Of a DNA stretch of 64,000 nucleotides, positions 39,686-48,774 are shown piece after piece. Below the pieces are notes generated by a model. The model made no database searches and was not told the origin of the DNA. It saw only the letters and a list, made by a program, of their open reading frames with translations. How positions within the stretch are numbered: the stretch's first letter is position 1; each line of letters starts with the position of its first letter. The stretch is from JAHEDH01 sp963745865 (lineage in GTDB: Bacteria; Actinomycetota; Acidimicrobiia; Spongiisociales; ZC4RG35), in NCBI GenBank assembly GCA_963745865.1, contig CAVUYZ010000003.1:248001-312000 (forward strand). The letters run 5' to 3'. Position numbers and translations under genes: made by a program.

Positions 39686-40255
39686 CGCGGTGAGCTTCTT
39701 GATCTGCTTCGGAGTGATCAGGACGATGAGGCCGGCTGCGAGAATCAGGACATCGGGATGGCCCACGCCCCACGCGTCCGGGATCTCCGCCACCGACTCG
39801 ATGCCGGCTCCGAGCAGGATCGTTGCGAGCGCGGCGATGGCTGCTTTGGGGGTCGACCGGGTCAGCGCGGTCACCCCTGCAATCATGACGACGACGACGG
39901 GCAGCCACACCGGCCAGCCGGCGAGCAGGATGCCGGCAGTGATCCCCAGTCCCTGACCGCCGCCGAACCGGTACCACACGTTGTAGACGTTGCCGGCGAG
40001 CGCAGCGACCCCGGCGACGGCCGCCCCGCCCGACCCGGCCATCGCGCCGCCCGCGGCGACCGCTCCTGCGCCCTTCCCGATCTCGACCAGCAGGATGACC
40101 GCCGCGAGTCGGAGCCCGCCGAGCGAGCGGGCGTTGTTCGCCCCGGGATTGCGTGAGCCATGTTGTCTGAGATCGACTCCGGCGCCCGCGGCGATCCACG
40201 TGGCGGTCGGGATCGAACCGATGAGGTATCCGACTACGCCCGCGATCACGATCAC
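39626..40255 (-). CDS. plsY: Glycerol-3-phosphate acyltransferase, PlsY type
   Basis: A 209-residue polytopic membrane enzyme that acylates glycerol 3-phosphate with acyl-phosphate. Motif 1 is GYLIGSIPTATWI followed by RQHGSRNPGANNARSLG, and the second cytoplasmic loop includes YRFGGGQGLGI. Family members normally have KG in that loop (GKG), here GQG. The protein runs about 20 residues past the usual end, in codons that overlap the dtd 3' end. GTG 40255 overlaps the adnB stop (GTGA). Confidence 0.9.
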   Translation of the reverse strand: MIVIAGVVGYLIGSIPTATWIAAGAGVDLRQHGSRNPGANNARSLGGLRLAAVILLVEIGKGAGAVAAGGAMAGSGGAAVAGVAALAGNVYNVWYRFGGGQGLGITAGILLAGWPVWLPVVVVMIAGVTALTRSTPKAAIAALATILLGAGIESVAEIPDAWGVGHPDVLILAAGLIVLITPKQIKKLTASQHPTVPGVDDERDGPVVE

Positions 40256-43200
40256 GCTCTGGTCTCCTGGAACGCTCGTCCGGCCGGACAAAAGCGGAGG
40301 AAGTCGCACCTCTGACATTGCTCGCCGGGGCTCGGATCGAACAGTTCGGATTCGATTCCGGCGGCCAGGGCGTCGAGATGGGTCGCAGCATCGGATCTCC
40401 AGTCGCGATCTGCCACCTCGGACCTCTCCTCGAGTCGTCCGCCCCCCAGATAGGCGAAAGTCACGGTCAGTGGATCGGTGCCGATGTCGTGGATTCGGTC
40501 CATCGCGACCGCATAGGTCTCCAGTTGCACTTTCAGTCCGGGATCACTGCGCGCACGTCCGCTCTTGAAGTCGACGATCTCCCAGCGGTCGTTCTCCACG
40601 TAGACGGCGTCGATGCGCCCGCGCACCTTGACCCCCTGATCCAGGCTGATCTCGAAAGGGGCTTCGGTGAAGCGCGGGGTCATCGACGCAAATCGAGACT
40701 CCATGAAGACGTCGAAGGGGTCGAGCCCGCCGGAGCCGGGAGGACGCGCTTGTGTGTCGTCGGCCGGGTCTGCCACGTCCTCTGGCTCTGTCAGTGGGAT
40801 CGCTCCGAGGTTGTGCAGTTCGATCTGTCGATGGATGGCTGTTCCCCTTCGGGCGGCAGCGCCGAATCTGCGGGGAAGGGGGTCAACGGTCGTCCAGAAG
40901 AACCGTTGGGGGCACTGGGCGTATGTGACGAGGCCGGTGGCAGAGGTGGCGGTGGGCTCGGGCTGGGGGTCGACTGCCGGCTCCGGAAGTTCGAACAACA
41001 TCTGCTGGAATTCGGACACGAACCGATCGTACGCGGGCCTGCCTCGATCGTCAGCAAGGCGATCGAGGAGATCCGGATCGTCCATCGCCTCCCGCAACAG
41101 CTGCATCGCGCCACCGTCGAATGCGGGATCGGGTGCCGGACCCGACTGGGATCTATAGAACATCTGCTCGGGTCGATCGGGTGGTCGATCGGTGTCGACC
41201 ACCCGATCGCCGAAGGAATCGACGAGGTCGAACAGCTCGGACGGTTCCGATGGGCGCTTCTTGACGGTCAGGATCCCGTTCCACCATGCGGACGACACAG
41301 CGAGGAATTGCTTGGCGCGGGTGGCCGCCACATACGCGATCCTCCACTCCTGCTCGAGATGGCGTGACCTGATGAACGTGTCGTAGCTCGCGGGGTCGTC
41401 GTGCTCCGAGAAGTCGTCGTCGAGCCGATGATGAACGGGTAGGGAGTAGGCGAACCGGAACGGATCGTCGAACCCCGACGATCCTGACGGGAAGTTCCGC
41501 TCATAGACGGCCGGAAGGAACACGATCGGCCACTCCAGACCCTTGGCGCGGTGCACGGTGATGAGCGTCACCGCGTCGGCCTGTGACAATCTGGCCGTAT
41601 CCAACTCCTCGGAGCCCTCGAGCTCGAGGTCTGCGAGATGCGCGAGGAAGGCGTTGAGGCTCGGGCGACCCTCCAGGGGGCTCCAATCCTCCGCGAGGTC
41701 GAGGAAACGGTGGAGGTTGAGTCGGGCCGACAACCTGGGAGATCCGGGCATCGACTCGACGTCGGTCCAGGCGTCGGTGTGGTCGAGGATCTCACGGCAC
41801 ACCTCGACGAGCGCGCTTCCCTGGGCAATCTGGACGAGGTGTCGGTACTCGGAGCGGAACTGCTCGAGCGACGCAGCGGCCCCCGGCGACAGATCGGTGA
41901 TGTGCTCGACGCCGTCGATCGCCTCGAGCAGGGTGTAGTCGACCACCTGATCGTGCTCGCCGGCCCGCCCGGTGCCCGGGTGCTGCGCCCTGATCCAGCG
42001 ATTGAGTCGTGCGAGGTCCGCCAGCCCAAGGCGGAACCGCGAGCCCATGAGGAGCCGGGCCGCGGCCACCGAATCCTCGGGTTGGGCGATCACCCGGAGC
42101 CAGGCGTGGAGGTCGACAACCTCAGGAACGGTGAGCAGGCCACCGAGGTTCGCCACCTCGAACGGGACACCGTGACGAGCCAGGGCATCGTGAACCAACA
42201 GCATGTCCTTGTTCTTGCGGAACAGCACGGCGACGTCGCTCCACGATGCGCCGTCGGTGTGCAACTCGCCGATCTGCTCGGCGATCCAGTCGGCTTCATC
42301 GACGGCAGTGGGGAGGAGGGCGGTGACGACCGAACCATCCGGAGTTCCATCGATGGGCCGCAACGGAGGGCGGTCCGCGTCGTCGATCCGTGTCCGGATT
42401 GCGTTGGCGACGTCGAGTATCGCCGCGCCGGATCTCCGATTCAGGCTGAGGGGGAAGTCGAACCTGTCGGGTCCGTCGCTGGGGAAGTGGTCGTGGAACC
42501 TCTCGAAGTTCTCCTTCGAGGCGCCGCGCCATTCGTAGATGGTCTGATCGGCGTCACCGACGGCCATGACCGGAGTGGTACTCGGAAAAGAGTGCCCGGA
42601 GCAACTCCCGCTGACCCGGATCGGTGTCCTGGTACTCGTCGAGCAGGACTGCCCGGTACCGGGAGCTGATCGCATCCCGCACGGCGGCGTGTTCGGTGAC
42701 GAGCCGGTGGGAGCGGAGGATCAGGTCGCCGAAGTCGGCCACGCCCAGCCGGCGCTTCTCGCGGTCGTAGAGCTCGAGCGTCGCAAGCATCTCGAGTCGC
42801 TCGTTCCACGGGGAATCTGCATCGGGAGTGCCGACCGGTCGGACATCGGCGGGCGAGACGAGGTTGTCGGACAGCTGCGAGCCGAGTCGGCGGAGCTTTT
42901 CGATGGCGCCCCGCGTTGTGGGGTCGAAGGAGCGATACGTGAGCCGCGAGCAGATCTCGGAGAGCATCTGTCGTGAGAACGCCGGCGTCACCAGGTCGGT
43001 GTCGCGTTCGATGTCGACCAGGGCACCGAACTCTCTCAGGATGGTGGATGCAAAGCCGTGGTAGGTGTGCACCGCCACCTCGCGACCCGCATCGAGCGAT
43101 CCGCCGATCGAGCTTCTGATCCGGTCAGCGAGCTCCTGCGCAGCCTTGTTGGTGAAGGTGATGCCCAGGATCTCCTCGGGCTCGATGGAGAGCTCGTCGA

Positions 43201-43324
43201 TGAGGTACACCACGCGGCGCGAGATGGTCGTGGTCTTGCCGGTGCCGGCGCCTGCGGCGACCCGCGACGACGCAAGGGGAGATCGGATGATCGCAGCCTG
43301 CTCGGCCGACGGGGAGAAGCTCAC
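40252..43324 (-). CDS. adnB: AdnB-like UvrD helicase-RecB nuclease (one frame change)
   Basis: About 1,023 residues. An SF1A helicase (Walker A AAGAGTGKTT, GITFTNKAAQELADR, LLDEYQDT, VGDADQTIYEWRGA, ITVHRAKGLEWPIVFLP, YVAATRAK) is fused to a C-terminal PD-(D/E)XK nuclease (VRGRIDAVYV, then EIVDFKSGRARSD). It ends in a four-Cys Fe-S type motif whose last part is CQRCDFLRFC. This is the AdnB subunit of the actinobacterial double-strand-break resection machine. One extra base near 42580 breaks the frame after DEYQDTDPGQRELLRALFSE. GTG 43324 overlaps the adnA stop and has GGAGG upstream. Confidence 0.85.
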
Positions 43325-46300
43325 GGGTGGTACGCCTCCCGACCTTCGGGTTGCGCAGGGCACACGATCCTCACCGCACATGTCCCGCAGGCATCCCCCG
43401 GGGTGGGCTCCCAGTCCTCGGCGGAGATCGAGCGGCCGATCCGGTCAAGCGGCGTTCGAGATCTTCCAGCCGGCCGGGGTCGAACGAGCGGATCCAGCTC
43501 TTCTGGTTGGCGGCGGGATACCACAGCTCAGCGCCTGCGACGTCACCGGTCAAGGTCTCGTCTGCCTGGGCTGCCAGCATGTAGAAGCCGAGCTGGATCG
43601 ACTCGGCGGCGCTCGCCTTGGTGGGGAGGCTCGTGCTCGTCTTGTAATCGACGACGGTCAGAGATCCGAGACCACGGTCTTCGATCCGGTCTGCAAACCC
43701 TCTCCATCGCATTCCGTCGATCTCGAGGCTCAGTTCATGCTCGAGAGCGACCGGCGTTCCCGAGACACCCGGCCACTGGTCGTACATCTTCTCGATCAGC
43801 TGGCGTCCTTTGACCCGCCATCTCTCGGTGATGCTGGGAGAGCCGAAGTCCGCCGACTCGTCCCAGACGGCATCCAGCGTGTCGAGTGCATCCTCCGTAG
43901 TGCTGCGGCGATCGCCACGGGTTGCGGCCGCGGCCTCGGCGCGCTCCAGCACGAGATGGATCAGCCCGCCGTACTGGAGGTAGGGCGACGAGCCGTCGCC
44001 GATGCCGAGTCTGCGCTCCAGCACGTACCTGCGCGGGCAGGTGTCATAAGCCTCCGCCTGACTGGGGGACAGCGAGAATCGCTCGGGCATGACGCCGACA
44101 TCGGGCCCGGAAGCCCGAATGCCGGCGAACCGAGCAGGATCCCACAACCCGGTCGCCCCGATCAGGACGTTCATCGCTGCGATCCGTCGGGGAGGGCTCG
44201 CCTCCGGGTCGAGCGCGATCCGCCGTAGGTGAGCCTGCGCCTGGCCCACCGTGATCGGTGGGCCGTCGCCGGAGCCCGGCGGGCCCAGATCGGAGACTTC
44301 GGTGAGCCCGACTGCGGTGACCATGAAACGGCTCGGGCGACGCTCGCGCTCATCGATACCGGCGCTCGTGGCGGTCCACACGACCCGTCGCCGCGCTCGC
44401 GTCATCGCGGTGTAGGCAAGGCGCATCTCCTCCTGGAGCCTGAAGCGAAGGTGAGATGCGTGGTCCGACCCCAGGTGCGGATCGAGCCCACGGGTCGAGA
44501 GCAGCGAGATCCCGCGTCGCAGATCGGGGAAGACGGAGTCGGCGGCGTCGGCGATGAACACCGTGTCGAACTCGAGGCCTTTGGCCTGGTGCAGCGTTGT
44601 CAGCGTCAGCCGCTCGCGGGCGGACGCCCGGTGGGCGAGGAGGGGCTCAGCTTCGAAGTCATCCGAGTCGGCCAGCCGGAAGTAGTCGACGAGTGTGATG
44701 GCGCCGTCGCGTTCGGACTGGCGCTGGAGTGCCTGTGAGAACGCCGTCCACGCCGACCGGTAGTCGCTGCGGCTCGGATCGAGCACGAGGGGCTCGATCA
44801 GGTCGAGCCGATCCCACAGATGCCAGAAACCCTCGATGGCGGGCATCTCGATCGCCCACTCGCGGTTCTCGAGAAGATCGACGATGGACTCTGTCGCCGG
44901 CAGGTGCGTTTGCAGGAGAGCCCCCCAGGGCGACTGAGACCGAATCCGCTCCCGGATGAGGTCCCGTTCCTGTGCAAGTCCCACTGCGAGCAGCGGACCG
45001 AGCAGGAGTCGCCGCATCGAGGCGTCGAGCGCCCAGCTGGGAGCTGCATCCGGCGCAGACAGGGAGCTCGCCACGACGAGGTCCCGCACGATCTGCACCG
45101 CGGGGTGATCGACCAACCGCTGGTCCGGAGGATCGTGGGGGATCGAGCGTCGAGACAGCGCCCGGCTGAGCTCCGTCACGAGATGGCGGGTGGTTCGCAG
45201 CAGCACTGCGATCTGGCTGATCGGAACGCCGTCGACCAGGTGGGTCCGTTCGATCTCGGCTGCGATCCAGTCGGCCTCGGCCGAGGTCTGGTCGAACACG
45301 TATGCCTCGACCGTTCCTCGATGCGGTGCCGGCACGACCGGTCCGGCGCCTCCCGGCAGCTCGCCGCCGGATGTGATGGCCAGCGCGCCACGAAGGATCG
45401 CCGCCGGCACCCGAAATGACGTGGTCAGGACGATCCTGCGCGCCGGAGATCCGTCCTGCGCTCTGAACCGATCGGGGAACTCGGCGATGTTGTGCAGCGA
45501 CGCGCCCCGGAACGAGTAGATCGATTGGTACGGATCGCCCGTCACCGTCAGGTTGGGGGTGCCCCGGTGGAATGCTTCGAGCATGGCTGCCTGGGCGGGC
45601 GACGTGTCCTGGTATTCATCGACGAGGACGTATCGGCACTGGTTGGAGAGGTCGGCAAGCACCGTCGGGTCCTCGATCACCGAGATCGCGGTGTCGAGCA
45701 GGGTTCCGTAGTCGATTCGGTTTCGCTCGGTCAGCGTTGCCTGGTACCGAACCATGAACCGGGGGAGCGCGGCCCACTCGGGATGCTCGTCGATCCGGGA
45801 GGCGATGTCATGGGATCCGAGCCTCCGTTCCCGGCATCTGAGCAGAAAGTCGGTGACGTCCTGGGCAAAGGTCCGCGAGCCGAGCAAACCCCGGAAGCTT
45901 GCCGGCCAGTCGCCGGATGGCTCGGAGGCCAGCAACTCGCTCACGATCTGGACCTGCTCGGGACCGGTGAGCAGCGTCGGCATCGAGGTCCATCCGAGGG
46001 TTTCGTTGCCCCGGGCCTCGAGGAGCCGAGACGCGAACGAGTGGAACGTCGAGGACGGCACCGGTGTGACCGATCCTCCGAGCGCAGTGGAGAGCCGGTT
46101 GCGGATGTCAGAGGCAGAACGGCGTGAGAAGGTGAGCACGAGGATCTCGTCCGACGTCGCCTGCCCCGACGTGACGAGGTGCGACGCTCGGGCGATCAGG
46201 AAGTCGGTCTTCCCGGTTCCGGGGCCGGCGACCACCAGTTGGGGGCCTTCGGTCAGCGCGATCGCCGGCCCCCATTCATCGGGACCGATCCTGAGATCAG

Positions 46301-46343
46301 GGGCGTCCGGGTCCGGGCGGGTCACGGGCTGGTCCGGGCTCAC
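43321..46343 (-). CDS. adnA: AdnA-like UvrD helicase-RecB nuclease (one frame change)
   Basis: About 1,007 residues. A helicase half (Walker A VVAGPGTGKTDFLI, VLTFSRRSASDIRNRL, LVDEYQDTSPAQAAML, GDPYQSIYSFRGA, LTTLHQAKGLEFDTVFI, YTAMTRARR) is fused to a nuclease half (EIDGMRWRGFADRIED, then LTVVDYKTSTSLP). The Cys motif CGTCAVRIVC lies in the last frame, reached after one missing base near 43450. Together with the coupled adnB gene it matches the AdnAB heterodimer. GTG 46343 is my choice of start; TTG 46361 is also possible. There is no clear ribosome site. Confidence 0.82.
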
Positions 46344-46368
46344 GGGCTGATCCGGAGTCAACAGGGGT

Positions 46369-46572
46369 TCATGCGGCGACGGCTTCCGAACCGTCAACCG
46401 GGGCAACGCTGCAACCGGACAGACCCATGCACGATCCATCACAGATGAGCATCGTGCCGAGACCGGCGACGGCAAGTAGCCCAATCGAGCGCTCGATCTG
46501 CTCCAGGTCGGGGTCGATATGGGTCACGATGGTGTCTCGGTCACGGTGTGCGGGATGTGGTGTGTTCGTCAT
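46369..46572 (-). CDS. Small Cys-containing protein
   Basis: A 67-residue reading frame. A charged first half (TIVTHIDPDLEQIERSIG) is followed by a hydrophobic stretch LLAVAGLGTMLI and then three cysteines in CDGSCMGLSGC. No family recognised. It sits between the RecB-family nuclease and adnA on the same strand with gaps of 71 and about 25 nt, so it is likely in the same transcript. ATG 46572. It could be a metal-binding or membrane-associated accessory; that is speculation. Confidence 0.5.
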   Translation of the reverse strand: MTNTPHPAHRDRDTIVTHIDPDLEQIERSIGLLAVAGLGTMLICDGSCMGLSGCSVAPVDGSEAVAA

Positions 46573-46643
46573 GAACTCAACGTATCTCCACCCTATGACA
46601 GAAAGAATGAATGTCATCGGGCGCCGGACAGGTCCCCGCACGC

Positions 46644-47429
46644 TCAGCTCGCGTCGAGCGCGGTGGCAGGGCAAATCTCCTGGAACGAGCACCAGTTGCA
46701 CAGCTTCGAGGGGCGGGGTGGGAAGGTGTCGGTCTCGATCGCCCGCTCGATTGCCGACCACAGGGCGCGAAGCTGCCGGTCCATGGCGTCGAGCTGCCCC
46801 TCGTCGATCTGGAGTCGATAGAGTGTCGGCCCGTTGAGATACATCAGCCGGACCTCGGTCGGTGTCTCCCCGAGTCGCTGCCGGATCAACAAGGCGTAGA
46901 TCTTCAGCGCGAAGAACGAGCTCATTGCGTATCGCTCGGGTGGGGCCTTGCCGGTCTTGTAGTCGGTGATCACCAGACTCCCATCCGGAAGACGGTCGAT
47001 CCGGTCGAGAATGCCACGGATGGTGATCCCGCCGAGATCCTCGAGCATGTCGAGTTCCCGGTCGAGTGGCTCGACGAGACCCGGGTCCTCTACGGAGAAG
47101 TAATTGGCGAGCAGTGCCATGGAGTCGATGCCCCACTCGCGTTCCTCGTCCACGTTGGAGAACAAGTCGCGATACTCCTCGGTCGAGCGGATCTCGGTCC
47201 AGGACTCCCGGAACAGCGTGTACAGCTGTTCCGGCGTCCGCTCGCTGGCCGGCAGGTCGTAGAGCCGCTGGAGCGCGAGGTGGGCGGTCGTCCCTCTGGC
47301 CTGATGGACCGTCACCGGCTCCTCGAGACGGTCGATGCTCCGGAACTTGAAGAGTTGCGGACAGATCTTGAAGTCGCTGGCGCGGCTCGGAGAGAGGCGG
47401 GTGAGCGTCGCATCTTGGATCGCAGACAT
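46644..47429 (-). CDS. RecB-family PD-(D/E)XK nuclease with Fe-S cysteines
   Basis: A 261-residue stand-alone nuclease. It starts LSPSRASDFKICPQLFKFR (first Cys). The active-site Asp is in GILDRIDRL and the D-x-K pair in VITDYKTGK, and the C-terminus carries CNWCSFQEIC. The Cys spacing matches the Fe-S-stabilised AddB/Cas4-like RecB nucleases. It is transcribed toward adnA/adnB and may belong to the same repair operon. A TACACT -10 box ends 6 nt before ATG 47429. The long in-frame extension upstream runs into the RNA locus and is not coding. Confidence 0.85.
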   Translation of the reverse strand: MSAIQDATLTRLSPSRASDFKICPQLFKFRSIDRLEEPVTVHQARGTTAHLALQRLYDLPASERTPEQLYTLFRESWTEIRSTEEYRDLFSNVDEEREWGIDSMALLANYFSVEDPGLVEPLDRELDMLEDLGGITIRGILDRIDRLPDGSLVITDYKTGKAPPERYAMSSFFALKIYALLIRQRLGETPTEVRLMYLNGPTLYRLQIDEGQLDAMDRQLRALWSAIERAIETDTFPPRPSKLCNWCSFQEICPATALDAS

Positions 47430-47435
47430 GGTCGC

Positions 47436-47441
47436 AGTGTA
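47436..47441 (-). promoter_or_regulatory. -10 box TACACT before the RecB-family nuclease
   Basis: On the minus strand TACACT, 6 nt (GCGACC), then ATG 47429, a leaderless arrangement. It diverges from the promoter of the structured RNA about 120 bp away. Confidence 0.45.
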
Positions 47442-47509
47442 CGGAAGACGAATGACAGAAATGTGATTCAGGGGCTCGAAATCAGGTGTGGAGACCGAGA
47501 GTAGACGGT

Positions 47510-47543
47510 GTCGCGAAAACCAACGAGTCGGTCGCGAAAACCA
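47510..47543 (+). repeat. Pair of 13-bp direct repeats upstream of the RNA promoter
   Basis: GTCGCGAAAACCA occurs at 47510-47522 and again at 47531-47543, 21 bp apart start to start, that is two helical turns on the same DNA face. The pair ends 14 bp before the -35 box. This is the usual position for an activator or dual-site regulator. Confidence 0.6.
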
Positions 47544-47557
47544 GATGCCAAATCCTC

Positions 47558-47586
47558 TTGAAGTTCCGGCAGCGACCCCGTATCTT
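47558..47586 (+). promoter_or_regulatory. Sigma-70-type promoter of the structured RNA
   Basis: TTGAAG (47558-47563), a 17-bp spacer and TATCTT (47581-47586) form a good housekeeping promoter. Transcription would begin at about 47591-47594. No other gene on this strand begins within 500 bp, so it serves the RNA locus. Confidence 0.6.
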
Positions 47587-47590
47587 TCCA

Positions 47591-48098
47591 ATCACCGGCG
47601 GTTGGGAGACCGAACGTCGGGCCGGGTGACCGGAGTTCCGGAAACGGAACGAACGTGACCCGGACGGGGTTCACGGCTTCGGCCGGGAGCCTCGGACCCG
47701 AGACTCTTCGGAGTCACGGGAGCCTGAAGGCCGCGAGGCCGGATGGAACTGCCGATCCGTTTCGACGGGCCGGTGGGCCGGAGCAGAAGGTGTTCGGAGA
47801 CGAGGGCCGGAAGCAAAGGTGAAGGGTTGTCGAGGCTTCGGCCGAGATTGCCCGAGTCCGAGATCCTTCGGGGTCGAGGGCGAACTGCCGGGGCCGAGAG
47901 GTCGCGGGAGAGACCGCAAGACCACTTCGGTGGAGCGGCGGCCGGTCGACCGGATCGCGAGATCCGCCAGACCAACCGGCGACGGGGAGACCCGGCGACG
48001 GAAGCCAGACGGGAAGGACTTCGGTCCGACCCCGACGGCGCAGGAATCCCGAGAGGGCAACGGTTTCGACCGAAGCTTCCTCGGGATTTTCTGTTTTC
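47591..48098 (+). ncRNA. Candidate large structured non-coding RNA, about 505 nt
   Basis: This 0.5-kb stretch has no credible protein but folds into a chain of short perfect hairpins. UUCG loops lie at 47678, 47707, 47761, 47837, 47867, 47926, 48020 and 48065; six of the eight are closed by C-G. GNRA loops lie at 47626 (GTGA), 47641 (GAAA), 47733 and 47957 (GCGA) and 47987 (GAGA). The best stems are GTTCCG/CGGAAC, CGGATC/GATCCG, and CCCG-A-GACTC/GAGTC-A-CGGG. A promoter precedes it and a terminator ends it. I find no hallmarks of tmRNA, RNase P RNA, 6S, SRP RNA or introns. Confidence 0.7.
48047..48097 (+). terminator. Rho-independent terminator of the structured RNA
   Basis: TCCCGAG (48047-48053) pairs with CTCGGGA (48080-48086), enclosing an inner hairpin CGGT-TTCG-ACCG (48061-48072). 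The T-rich tail TTTTCTGTTTT (48087-48097) follows at once. Confidence 0.75.
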
Positions 48099-48134
48099 AA
48101 GCCGCCTCTCGACGCCAGCGCCAATCGGCCGTCC

Positions 48135-48140
48135 TATTCT
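48135..48140 (+). promoter_or_regulatory. -10 box TATTCT before the PH-domain gene
   Basis: TATTCT, 6 nt (CGGTTC), then ATG 48147. It lies 37 bp past the RNA terminator tail, so the PH-domain gene has its own leaderless start. Confidence 0.5.
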
Positions 48141-48146
48141 CGGTTC

Positions 48147-48765
48147 ATGTCCTATCCAGAGCGTCTCCTCAGTCCCGACGAGAGCGTCGTCGTCCAGTTC
48201 CGGCCACACTGGCAGGCGATCTTGCTGCCGATCGTTCTGTCCATCGTCGGACTGATCGGCCTCTTCGTGACCTTCGTCGTAGTCAACGACCGAAGGGGCG
48301 GTCACCTGGCTCCTCGCGGCCGGCATCGTCGCGATCTGGGCTCTCGCCTCCATCAAGACGCTGGCCGACTGGTGGACGACCCTGTACGTGCTCACGACCG
48401 AACGCGTCGTCGTCCGGGCCGGGGTCTTCTCGCGGCGCGGTACCGAGATCCCACTGGAGAACATCAACAATGTCGCCTTCTCGCAGGGGCTGTTGGAGCG
48501 GATGATCCGCTCGGGCGACCTGCTGATCGAATCGGCCGGTGAGTCCGGACAGTCACGATTCACCGACATCCCCGATCCAGAGGGCCTTCAGTCGCAGATC
48601 TATCAGACCCGCGAGCGCCGCATGGTCGCGCTCAACACCGGTGAGATCGGAGGATCGTCGACCGCAGACGAACTCGGAAAACTCGCCAAGCTTCGCGACG
48701 ACGGGGTGCTGTCGGCCGAGGAGTTCGACATCCAGAAGCAGCGGCTGCTCTCCACGGACGACTGA
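48147..48765 (+). CDS. PH-like domain membrane protein with SHOCT tail (one frame change)
   Basis: About 205 residues. Start MSYPERLLSPDESVVVQFRP, then two membrane helices (AILLPIVLSIVGLIGLFVTF and TWLLAAGIVAIWALASI). A bacterial PH domain follows (LTTERVVVRAGVFSRRGTEI, then LENINNVAFSQGLLERMI, GDLLIESAG). The C-terminal SHOCT motif is LAKLRDDGVLSAEEFDIQKQ. One extra base near 48290 breaks the second helix. Such proteins are membrane-anchored and of unknown function. It is followed 9 nt later by the acyl-CoA ligase gene. Confidence 0.82.
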
Positions 48766-48774
48766 GGAGGACGC

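Noticed and set aside
47591..48098. Identification of the RNA as RNase P RNA or tmRNA
   Set aside because: The conserved GAGGAAAGTCC-type P4 strand and the ACAGAA block of RNase P are missing, and there is neither a tag reading frame nor a tRNA-like CCA end.
47592..48569. Open frames on both strands across the structured RNA, the longest 325 codons on the minus strand
   Set aside because: No frame has a recognisable domain or a ribosome site, the frames run across a terminator into the PH gene, and the DNA is dominated by perfect hairpins. The openness is a by-product of high GC.
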